Source: an uncultured bacterium
GTDB taxonomy: Bacteria; Planctomycetota; Phycisphaerae; Sedimentisphaerales; Anaerobacaceae
Length of the DNA stretch: 35,230 nt
NCBI GenBank assembly: GCA_913009865.1
Contig: CAJVYK010000002.1
Location: 1-35,230, forward strand
Direction: 5' to 3'
Made by a program: the position numbers and the translations under genes. Below, piece after piece: positions 24,725 through 31,751 of this stretch; position 1 is the stretch's first letter; the number at the start of each line of letters is the position of its first letter. The notes under the pieces are model-generated. The model did no database searches. It worked only from the letters and a program-made list of their open reading frames with translations, and was not told the DNA's origin.

Positions 24725-26485
24725 CTACATACCTTCTGAAATTGTTTCTTTTGCTACCTCTTCTATGGTGGTAATCCCATTATAGATTGCAACCATGCCG
24801 TTATAGCGCAACATCCTCATACCGGCTTTTTGGCCGGCCGTCCGCAAAACATTTGTCGAAGCGCGGTTCATAATCAGGTCCCGCATTTCGTCATTGAATA
24901 CCATAATCTCAAAAATAGCTATTCGCCCTTTATAACCGGTACTATTGCATTTGTCACAGCCTCGGCCGTAATAGAACTTCTTGCCTTTGACGTCCTCTGG
25001 CAGAAGTGCCAGTTCCATTAGCTGAGCTTCGCTTGGTTCAAATGGTGTTTTGCAATTTTCGCATATCTTTCTGACCAATCGTTGTGCAATAATACCTTCC
25101 AGCGTAGCGGTAAGTAGAAACGGCTCGACGCCCAGGTCTAAGAGCCGGGCTACCGAGCTTGGGGCATCGTTTGTGTGCAATGTGGTGAACACCAGGTGGC
25201 CTGTCAGGGAGGCCTGTGCCGCAATTTCTGCTGTTTCGAGGTCACGAATTTCACCAACCATTACGACATCGGGGTCCTGGCGCAAAATTGAGCGTAAGCA
25301 CCTTGCGAATGTCAGTCCAATATCCGTTTTCATTTGAACCTGAATAATACCGTCGATGTCATATTCTACCGGGTCTTCAGTGGTGATTAGTTTTGTTTCG
25401 ATGCTGTTAAGTTCGTTCAAGGCCGAGTAAAGGGTGGTAGTTTTGCCACATCCGGTGGGGCCGGTAACAATCACAATACCGTTAGGTTTGTGAATGAGCT
25501 GGTGGACTAATTTAAGGTCGTCTTTGCTCATCCCCAATGATTCCAAATTCAAGCTGACCTGGCTTCTGTCCAGAACTCGCAGTACGACACTTTCTCCGAA
25601 CATTGTGGGCAGGACGCTGACGCGCAAATCAATTGGATTGCCCTGGACGGTTAGTGATATTCGGCCGTCTTGGGGTAATCGTCTCTCAGCGATATCCAGG
25701 TTTGCCATAACTTTTATACGCGAGCTAAGCGCCGCAGCGATATGCTTTGGCGGAGGAATCATTTCGTAGAGTATGCCGTCAATGCGGTAGCGCATCTTGT
25801 ATTCATTTTCGAATGGTTCGAAATGGATATCTGAGGCCTTATCGCGAATTGCCTGCAGCAGAACCAGATTCAGCAGTTTTTTGACAGGATTTGACTCGGA
25901 TAGTTCCTTTAGTTCATCCAGGTCGATACTTTGATTTCTGCCCTCGTATTCTGCAAGAAAGCTGTCGTCTTGTATTTCGCTTATCAGCTCGTTGATGTTT
26001 TCTTCTTGTTGTGTCTCGTAATACTTGCTCAAAGCGTTTTCCAGCGCCGGCGGGTCGGTAATCTTGGCGGTAACTTTGAAGCCCATCAGTGTGCTTAAGT
26101 CGTCTGTTGCCCTGAAGTTATCAGGCTTGTCGAGTACAACTTTCAACTCGTTTTGTTCTTTATCATATTCGAGTGGTACGATGCGATATGTCTTTGCCAT
26201 TTGGGCCGGCACTTTCTCGACCACCTCGGGTGGGATATCGATGTCGTCCAGGTTTATGTATTCCATTCCCCGCTGGGCTGCCAGGGCAATCTGAAGTTGC
26301 TTTTCATCAATCAAGCCAAGCTCAAGAAATATCTGACCTATTTGTATAGCTCCGTGCCGCTGCTTCTGGATTTTAAGGCATTCGTGGACCTTCTCCCTAG
26401 TCAAAACGCCCATTTTTATGAGCACTCTGCCAAGGGTCCTGCTCCTTAATTGCTCTATAGGAGGGAAACTTTTTACCGCTTTCAT
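24725..26485 (-). CDS. gspE: Type II secretion/type IV pilus assembly ATPase
   Basis: 586 aa, cytoplasmic. The N-terminal MshEN/T2SSE_N domain (about 10-160) has VLIKMGVLTREKVHECL repeat-like helices. The ATPase domain follows: DIHFEPFENEYKMRYRIDG, Walker A TGPTGCGKTT (341-350), Asp box and Walker B QDPDVVMVGEIRD (403-415), and HTND. A tetracysteine zinc motif is visible (CENCKTPF...CDKCNSTGY), typical of GspE/PilB. It should power pseudopilus extension with the adjacent GspF. It is the first gene of the operon. A 1.2-kb repeat-rich gap lies upstream, so the promoter should be within about the first 200 bp of that gap, although none is clear. Confidence 0.93.
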   Translation of the reverse strand: MKAVKSFPPIEQLRSRTLGRVLIKMGVLTREKVHECLKIQKQRHGAIQIGQIFLELGLIDEKQLQIALAAQRGMEYINLDDIDIPPEVVEKVPAQMAKTYRIVPLEYDKEQNELKVVLDKPDNFRATDDLSTLMGFKVTAKITDPPALENALSKYYETQQEENINELISEIQDDSFLAEYEGRNQSIDLDELKELSESNPVKKLLNLVLLQAIRDKASDIHFEPFENEYKMRYRIDGILYEMIPPPKHIAAALSSRIKVMANLDIAERRLPQDGRISLTVQGNPIDLRVSVLPTMFGESVVLRVLDRSQVSLNLESLGMSKDDLKLVHQLIHKPNGIVIVTGPTGCGKTTTLYSALNELNSIETKLITTEDPVEYDIDGIIQVQMKTDIGLTFARCLRSILRQDPDVVMVGEIRDLETAEIAAQASLTGHLVFTTLHTNDAPSSVARLLDLGVEPFLLTATLEGIIAQRLVRKICENCKTPFEPSEAQLMELALLPEDVKGKKFYYGRGCDKCNSTGYKGRIAIFEIMVFNDEMRDLIMNRASTNVLRTAGQKAGMRMLRYNGMVAIYNGITTIEEVAKETISEGM

Positions 26486-27721
26486 TTTTCCATACCACCA
26501 ATTTAACCTAAATCAGTTCACAACCAGCCAGCTTACATTATACAACATTAAGACCTTTTCGGCAAATAAATTACATACTGGACACTTAGTTATTAAGACT
26601 GCAAAAAGGTGCCCATTTTAACCCTTTGATTACGGTGAGAAATACTTACATCAGAACCCCAAGTTTTTCAATCATAAGCGCAGGTAAACTCGGAAAGGGG
26701 GGTGAAAATGTGTAAAAATTTGGAAAATTTGCAAAAATTCACAGAGATTGGCAGGAAATATGCAAAAATAAATGCTTTTTGAGCAAGTTTTTCTCGGATA
26801 CACGCGCAAATGATTGAAAGGATAGCGGGCAGCGGATACCTGTGGCAGAGCTAGCGTATAGGAAAAAAACAAAAACTTAGCCACAAAGAAAGTTAGCGTA
26901 CAGCGGGTAGCGTTTAGCGTATAGACAAAAAACAAAACTCAGACACAGATGAACACAGATGAACACAGATTAAAAAAAAGAAAAAAACAGTGTAAACCTG
27001 TGCCTTGGGTATCAGTGTTAATCTGTGTCGAAAAAAAACAAAAGACAAAAAACAAAACTCAGACACAAAGAAAGTTAGCGTACAGCGGGTAGCGTATGGC
27101 GTATAGACAAAAAACAAAACTCAGACACAGATGAACACAGAGGTTTTTTTAGCCAGCTTGGCGTTGACGGATTAAAAAATTTTGGGTAGTCTGGGGTTTG
27201 AAAGTAAAAAGTAAAAGGTAGCAAAGAAAGAAATGGGTGGCTGTGGGGCTAATTAAATTGTCCCTAATTAAATTTGGACACGAATTAACACAAATCAAAA
27301 AAAGCAAAAACGGATATAATTTAGCCACAGATACCTATGGCATAAATTTACACAGATTAACACTGATTTTTATCAACCGCAGAGAACGCAAAGAACGCAG
27401 AGGTTCAATAGTATTTAGTTGAAAGAAATTGCGGGTTTATTTGGTATTGCGTATATCGTATTGCGTATTGCGTCTGAGGAGGCCTGCGGGCTGTTTTAGA
27501 ATTGACTGATTAGAATCCTTCGGCTATGCTCAGGACTTCCGCTTTGCTCCAGTTTTGGGTAGTCTGGGGATTGAAAGTAAAAAGTAAAAGGTAGCAAAGA
27601 AAGAAATGGGTGGCTGTCCCTAATTATATAATTATACTTAAGAAAGAAATGGGTGGCTGTCCCTAATTATATAAGAAAGAAATGGGTGGCTGTCCCTAAT
27701 TATATAATTATATGTCCCTAA
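26486..27721. repeat. 1.2-kb gene-free, repeat-saturated region
   Basis: No credible gene is seen. A 77-bp block (26882-26958) recurs at 27064-27140 with about two mismatches and contains TTAGCGTACAGCGGGTAGCG and CACAGATGAACACAG words. A 65-bp block at 27180-27244 recurs at 27553-27617 with one mismatch. A heptamer array lies at 27444-27473. CGCAGAGAACGCAAAGAACG-type words lie near 27381. A further tandem repeat closes the region at 27597-27728. About 26486-26800 is plain AT-rich sequence, presumably holding the gspE promoter. Confidence 0.85.
27444..27473. repeat. Heptamer array identical to the one beside glmM
   Basis: Units GTATTGC, GTATATC, GTATTGC, GTATTGC, GT. All 30 bp match 8386-8415, 19 kb away. 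A CCTTCGGCTATGCTCAGGAC word related to the insert in cinA follows at about 27518. Confidence 0.9.
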
Positions 27722-27728
27722 TTATATA
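27597..27728. repeat. Tandem GGGTGGCTGTCCCTAATT repeats
   Basis: Three copies of a 33-bp unit (AAGAAAGAAATGGGTGG + CTGTCCCTAATTATAT) start at 27597, 27640 and 27673, with a partial fourth, TGTCCCTAATTATATA, at 27713-27728. Related half-copies sit at 27230-27270. GGG...CCC can form a short hairpin. GGTGGCTGTCCC words are, as I recall, frequent beside REP-associated (Y1) transposase genes in environmental genomes, but no transposase is present here. The last copy contains the stop codon of the next gene. Confidence 0.8.
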
Positions 27729-28042
27729 AACATTCCAATAAATTGTTTGTACTGACTACTTGCAATTGGAATATCAATAGAATTAATTCTGAATCCTTCT
27801 TTTTTTACTCTTAAATTAAGAAGTAGAGATAAAAAGCTTATTACTATATTTGCTTCTTCTTCAGGATTACAACCACCACAATCTTCAAAAGTGTTATCAA
27901 ACGAAAATACGGCTTCAGTATCAGTTATTGATATAGATGGAATAGATTGTAATTGATATCTACCGAATGTAATTTTTGATACTCTAGGTGGAAACCTTTT
28001 AGAGAGTATTATTTTTCTTTCGATTAACATCCTTTCAGCCAT
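27722..28042 (-). CDS. Hypothetical protein, possibly 3'-truncated by repeats
   Basis: 106 aa from the ATG at 28042, which has GGAG five bases upstream; a TTG start at 28072 would begin inside an attC-like site. The sequence is AT-rich and unlike its chromosomal neighbours. It runs MAERMLIERKIILSKRFPPRVSKITFGRYQL, then a CGGCNPEEEANIVISFLSLLLNL segment. No family is recognised. The stop codon lies within the TATATAATTAGGGAC repeat, so the natural C-terminus may have been replaced by repeat insertion. It is preceded by an attC-like site and probably represents a gene-cassette-like unit. Confidence 0.5.
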   Translation of the reverse strand: MAERMLIERKIILSKRFPPRVSKITFGRYQLQSIPSISITDTEAVFSFDNTFEDCGGCNPEEEANIVISFLSLLLNLRVKKEGFRINSIDIPIASSQYKQFIGMFI

Positions 28043-28063
28043 GAATACTCCGATTCCTTTACT

Positions 28064-28222
28064 ACCTAACAATAATTATACAGTCTGTACCATAAACCGC
28101 GTAGGGTTTATGGTGGTGAACCCTGCATGGTTCACTATAAACCGGGTCAAAGCCCATCGACCGGGCTGCGAACACCGTGGCCGCGCGGCTATTGCTTGTC
28201 GCTGTCTACGTTCTTGTTAGGG
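28064..28222 (-). other. attC-like imperfect inverted repeat, site 1
   Basis: On the minus strand the element begins CCCTAACAAG, inside the 3' end of the gene at 28189-29016, and ends with GTTAGGT, which fits the integron core GTTRRRY. The ends are complementary: CCTAACAA matches at both tips, then AA and TA..ACAG positions match with small gaps. The 25 bp at 28065-28089 match 29029-29053 at 22 positions. The length of about 159 bp is long for attC, and no integrase is in the window, so this is a candidate only. Confidence 0.4.
28089..28135. repeat. Two adjacent short hairpins within attC-like site 1
   Basis: ACCATAAACC (28089-28098) pairs perfectly with GGTTTATGGT (28105-28114) over a GCGTAG loop. 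GTGAACC (28116-28122) pairs with GGTTCAC (28129-28135) over a CTGCAT loop. A half-copy, TATAAACCGGGTC, follows. Tandem hairpins with 6-nt loops are unusual outside recombination or REP-like elements. Confidence 0.75.
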
Positions 28223-29016
28223 GGTTCTTCATCAATGGGATCGATTGCAGCCGGAACTTTCCGCCCGACGATAGATATTAAGCAGCCAAGGAGAGCTAAT
28301 ATGACGAACAGCGCCACCAAAGCAAAAAATGGGCGCATAGTCGGAACGCAGATGTATCCGACAATGACTATGATACCGATGACGAGGAAGGTGGTAATAT
28401 CGACAGCTGTAGCCGAGCGTGACCTCGTCAGTCGAAGCATGCGATTGAGATGTCTTTGATCGGATGTGGGAGAGCTCTGGCGCGACGGCTCTTGCGCTCC
28501 CTTAATTCTGCCTTCAACCCAGATTCTTGTTCTCTCGTGTCCGTTGTGTACTACTTGGACGAGAGCACCATCGCCGCGGTCGAGAAAGTCGAAAGTAATG
28601 GGAATGGAGGTGAGGCCGTTCTGATCCCTCTGAGGTTTGCCAATCTCGAATTGGTTAGCGGTATCGGTGTGCTTCAACACCGATGCATTCAGGACGTTAA
28701 CCCCTTCCTTAACAACAATGACCAGTGGCTTTGCTTGTGTAATGTCATGACGAACAATGGTCTCAGTTCCGTGGTTCCAAAAGGCAACTTTGGCAACGGT
28801 GATGACTTTTTGCTCGACTCCGTTGAAGTGAACGGACAGTCCAGGGAGAAATGGTGCGCTATTCTCGATGATGCTCTGTCGGGCGACGCTGTAGTACGGC
28901 AGCTTCTCACGGCGAGACTTCCGATAGAACACGAAAACCATAACAAGGCTAATGGTAGTGATAACAATATTCGTGAGTGAAAACCAAGGGTTACCAGTAA
29001 TCGTCTCGATCGTCAT
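28189..29016 (-). CDS. Unknown membrane protein
   Basis: 275 aa. An N-terminal helix (about 13-31, SLTNIVITTISLVMVFVFY) is followed by a basic RKSRREK, a beta-rich middle domain with VAFWNHGTETIVRHDI and ITFDFLDRGDGALVQVVHNG, and then two C-terminal helices (VDITTFLVIGIIVIVGYICV, PFFALVALFVILALLGCLISIV) ending in a polar tail. The layout suggests a membrane-anchored cytoplasmic or external sensor domain. I do not recognise the family. The ATG lies 12 bp from an attC-like core (CCCTAAC at 29028-29034), and the 3' end of the gene overlaps the next such site, as in integron cassettes. Base composition is less AT-rich than its two cassette-like neighbours, suggesting a different origin. Confidence 0.65.
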   Translation of the reverse strand: MTIETITGNPWFSLTNIVITTISLVMVFVFYRKSRREKLPYYSVARQSIIENSAPFLPGLSVHFNGVEQKVITVAKVAFWNHGTETIVRHDITQAKPLVIVVKEGVNVLNASVLKHTDTANQFEIGKPQRDQNGLTSIPITFDFLDRGDGALVQVVHNGHERTRIWVEGRIKGAQEPSRQSSPTSDQRHLNRMLRLTRSRSATAVDITTFLVIGIIVIVGYICVPTMRPFFALVALFVILALLGCLISIVGRKVPAAIDPIDEEPPNKNVDSDKQ

Positions 29017-29027
29017 TTCTACTCTTC

Positions 29028-29099
29028 CCCTAACAATGATTATCCAGTCTCTATAAAACTCCTAAAGACAGACTGTTTCTTTCTGTATAATAAGTTCCC
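29028..29099 (-). other. attC-like imperfect inverted repeat, site 2
   Basis: 72 bp between two unknown genes. Plus-strand AACAATGATTATCCAG (29032-29047) is complementary to CTGTATAATAAGTT (29083-29096) at about 11 of 14 positions with a two-base bulge. An inner CAGTCT/AGACTG pair lies at 29045-29050 and 29070-29075. The gene-proximal core reads GTTAGGG on the minus strand. Length and bulged-stem layout fit integron attC sites; the distal core (GGGAAC) is a poor match. Confidence 0.42.
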
Positions 29100-29115
29100 G
29101 TTGCTTCTTCAATAT

Positions 29116-30090
29116 TTATCCACCTATGGTGGACTCGCCCCTAGTTTTCCCGACTTTTTTTGATCGGGCCATGAAATCCCTCTGGTGTTGTGTCAAGCTA
29201 TCATCATCTTTCTCTGTGAAGTAAAATTTCAATCTTTCAATTTCTTCTGGTTTTGTTGTCACAACAACATAGTGAGAGTCCGAAGGTTCTCTTGGCGGTA
29301 CTTGATTATTGAATAGATTGCCAAGAAGTATATTTTGTGCTTCTCTTGATAGATCACTTACAAAGCAATATCCTTCTAAATTTGCTTCTGTATAGGAATT
29401 AAAACTATGTTCAATTGCTTCAAGATCCTGCTGGATAGGACTTTTAACATGTTTAATGTTCACTCCCAATTGTTCTTGTCTTTCTTTGGAATCGTCATGA
29501 GGCAAATAAGCGAATATTTGCCTCTGGAATTCTAAATACGCTTCCGAAATTAATTGAAACGCAGATGCTAAGGCTGTTCTAAATATTTCTATATTCTTAT
29601 CCACTATTTCATATTCTGCGAGTTTGTTCATCAATTGAGCGAGAGAGCGTAACATGCGTGAATGAGCATCGCTTAATTCTGTGTATTTTGTATAAATCTT
29701 AGGAGATGGATTGCTATTAGCATCTTGGCAAATAACACAGTTATGATATTGTAGCATCAATGAGTTAATTAGGATTTGATTTTCTTCATAACTTTGCATT
29801 GCACAACTGACATACTCTGAAATCTCTTTGTAAACCTTTAACTTCAGTTCTTCTTTGTGATTAGATAATTGCAGTAGATAATTATCTTTATGCTGGCGTT
29901 CCATCTGATAAATTACCATCACCACACTAACAAGCAATGCCGAAATTCCAACAAGCAGTGTAACAATCTTATCTATTTCCTTTACAGATAACATTATTAT
30001 GAGTATTCCAGCTAAAATACCTGCCAATAAGCCTGTGAGAAATAATAGAAACAAGTCACACTTCGTATATCTCAGTTTTTGCTTATCCAT
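29116..30090 (-). CDS. Unknown protein with two N-terminal membrane helices and a helical cytoplasmic domain
   Basis: 324 aa, AT-rich. Two transmembrane helices (about 13-34, LFLLFLTGLLAGILAGILII, and 43-62, LLVGISALLVSVVMVIYQM) form an anchor with a short loop between them. About 260 mostly helical residues follow, including LSNHKEELKLKVYKEISEYVSC, a possible coiled coil, and paired cysteines in HNCVICQ (about 115). The end, KVGKTRGESTIGG, is polar and flexible. No enzyme motif or named family is seen. The topology resembles membrane-anchored sensor or effector proteins of accessory islands, but that is only an impression. An attC-like site follows its stop codon. Confidence 0.62.
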   Translation of the reverse strand: MDKQKLRYTKCDLFLLFLTGLLAGILAGILIIMLSVKEIDKIVTLLVGISALLVSVVMVIYQMERQHKDNYLLQLSNHKEELKLKVYKEISEYVSCAMQSYEENQILINSLMLQYHNCVICQDANSNPSPKIYTKYTELSDAHSRMLRSLAQLMNKLAEYEIVDKNIEIFRTALASAFQLISEAYLEFQRQIFAYLPHDDSKERQEQLGVNIKHVKSPIQQDLEAIEHSFNSYTEANLEGYCFVSDLSREAQNILLGNLFNNQVPPREPSDSHYVVVTTKPEEIERLKFYFTEKDDDSLTQHQRDFMARSKKVGKTRGESTIGG

Positions 30091-30115
30091 AATAGATTTT
30101 CAATCTTGTGAGTTT

Positions 30116-30301
30116 TTAAGCAAAACTCTCTATCTTCTCCGTGCAGATTTTTTTGGTTAATCTTTGCAATAGCTTCACACGCTTGGCTAAATACTCTAAT
30201 TGCTTCTTTGTAATCTTATAATCCTTTTTATATCTGGCGTCGATGTAAGCCTTCTTTAATAGTTTAAAAGCTTTTGGCAGAGGTGAAAGTGATTTTCTCA
30301 T
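30116..30301 (-). pseudogene. C-terminal fragment of a HEPN-domain protein
   Basis: 61 aa. FKLLKKAYIDARYKKDYKITKKQLEYLAKRVKLLQ resembles the last helices of HEPN domains found with or fused to MNT nucleotidyltransferases (toxin-antitoxin type). A full HEPN domain is about 110-130 aa and should contain the Rx4-6H motif. That part is not present, and no nucleotidyltransferase lies upstream. The 5' side is array and gene-free sequence. Probably a decayed remnant, although the ATG-started frame could be expressed. Confidence 0.5.
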
Positions 30302-30587
30302 ACGGCGATATTATGCAGAACAGTTGTTGGAGAGTAAAGGGGAAAATGGAAGGGGGTAAAAATAGCGGTTAGCGTATAGCGGATAGGAGAAGCCAGAAGT
30401 CAGACAGTAAAAAAAATATCCAATATCGAACAAGGAATTTCGAATTACGAAGTGAGTATTACGTCGCCGTGCCGGCGACGGTGAAAATATAACCCCGCCC
30501 GGATAACTCCCTGCGATGCAAATAAGAAAAACCCAAAGGAAACCCCCTCAAATAAATTCGAGGGCGAAACCAGTTGTTTGATACCAG
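30302..30587. other. Gene-free gap with array words and hairpins
   Basis: GCGGTTAGCGTATAGCGGATAGG (about 30364-30387, written here as overlapping AGCG-words), an AATATCGAACAAGGAATTTCG word (about 30422), and a perfect hairpin CGTCGCCG-TGC-CGGCGACG (30472-30490). CCCTCAAATAAATTCGAGGG (30545-30564) forms a stem 24 bp after the pilT stop, followed on the minus strand by GGTTTCC and later a T run. It is a possible terminator for the pilT operon. Confidence 0.5.
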
Positions 30588-31721
30588 TTACGTTCTTAAA
30601 ATCGGGCCCATGTCCTCGGCCTCCTTCTTCAAATGTTTTGCCTTCGTTCCGTGTAGTTTGGCCATGGCCTTGTCCTGCAACGCACCCGGCTGACGAGCTT
30701 TGTCCAGCATCTCCTCTAAAGTTATCTTGCCGGTATTATAAAATTTCCAGAGGTGCTCATCGAGAAGCTGCATCCCTAATTTCTTGCCAGTTTGAATACT
30801 CGAATCAATCCGGTAAGACTTGTTCTCGCGGATAAGATTGGCAATGGCGGGGGTTACAACCATAAACTCATAGGCGGCAATTCTTCCTTTGCCGGTGGCT
30901 AAAGGACAAAGGGCCTGGCTGAGAACCGCTATCAGGTTACTGCTTAACTGAGTACGAATCTGCTCCTGCTGGTTCGGGGGAAAAACGTCAATAATCCTTG
31001 TAATCGTGCCGGCGGCACTTGTCGTGTGCAATGTGCTGAAGACAAGGTGGCCGGTTTCGGCGGCTCTTACGGCTGATTCAATTGTCTCAAGGTCACGCAA
31101 TTCGCCTACTAAAATCACGTCAGGGTCCATTCGTAAAACACGTCTCAACGCCTCGCCAAAACTTGGAACATCGATACCAACTTCCCGTTGATTAACAATA
31201 GACTTTTTATGCTTGTGATAGTATTCTATCGGCTCCTCAATGGTTATAATATGACGGTCAAAATTCTCGTTAATATAGTTCACCATAGAGGCAAGAGTGC
31301 TCGTTTTGCCACTGCCGGTCGGGCCTGTTACCAAAAACATTCCCCTCGGCCGGCGGCACAAAGCGGCACAAATTTCGGGTAAACCTATTTCCTCAAAACT
31401 CATAATTCTCGTCGGGATAAGACGCAAGACTAAAGTGATATTACCTCTTTGTTTGAAAACAGACACACGAAATCTCGCTTCATCGCCATAAGCAAAGCCA
31501 AAGTCGGTACCGCCTTCCTCCTGAAGTTCCTGTTGATTTCGTTCGGGTGTGATGCTTTTCATTAAAGCAACCGTGTCATCAGGCTCGAGAACCTTTGTTT
31601 CCAGAGACCTAAGACCGCCATGAATCCGAAATACAGGCGATCTGCCGACTGTAAGGTGTATATCCGAGCCGCCCTGCGCAATGCAGGCCTCCAATAAGCG
31701 ATCCATATTAACTGTTGCCAT
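30588..31721 (-). CDS. pilT: Type IV pilus retraction ATPase PilT
   Basis: 377 aa, cytoplasmic hexameric ATPase that drives pilus retraction. It begins LLEACIAQGGSDIHLTVGRSPVFRIHG, the PilT N-terminal domain. Walker A is GPTGSGKT (133-140), Walker B DPDVILVGELRD (199-210), His box LHTTSAAGTI, and the PilT-specific AIRNLIRE-type motif is AIANLIREN (292-300). It lacks the MshEN domain and zinc cysteines of PilB. GAGGA lies 7 nt before the start. It follows the PilB-like gene with a short gap, so the two form one operon. Its presence implies that at least one of the pilus-like systems here can retract. Confidence 0.93.
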   Translation of the reverse strand: MATVNMDRLLEACIAQGGSDIHLTVGRSPVFRIHGGLRSLETKVLEPDDTVALMKSITPERNQQELQEEGGTDFGFAYGDEARFRVSVFKQRGNITLVLRLIPTRIMSFEEIGLPEICAALCRRPRGMFLVTGPTGSGKTSTLASMVNYINENFDRHIITIEEPIEYYHKHKKSIVNQREVGIDVPSFGEALRRVLRMDPDVILVGELRDLETIESAVRAAETGHLVFSTLHTTSAAGTITRIIDVFPPNQQEQIRTQLSSNLIAVLSQALCPLATGKGRIAAYEFMVVTPAIANLIRENKSYRIDSSIQTGKKLGMQLLDEHLWKFYNTGKITLEEMLDKARQPGALQDKAMAKLHGTKAKHLKKEAEDMGPILRT

Positions 31722-31751
31722 TTGAAAATCCTCAGTAACTTATAATTGTGC

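Noticed and set aside
26672-27117. Two overlapping minus-strand frames beginning MFFVYT with similar sequence
   Set aside because: They are translations of the 77-bp duplicated repeat block. The similarity comes from the DNA repeats, and there is no ribosome site or protein-like composition.
27597-27728. CRISPR-like array
   Set aside because: The repeat start distances are 43 and 33 bp, the units touch or nearly touch, and there are no distinct spacers and no cas genes.
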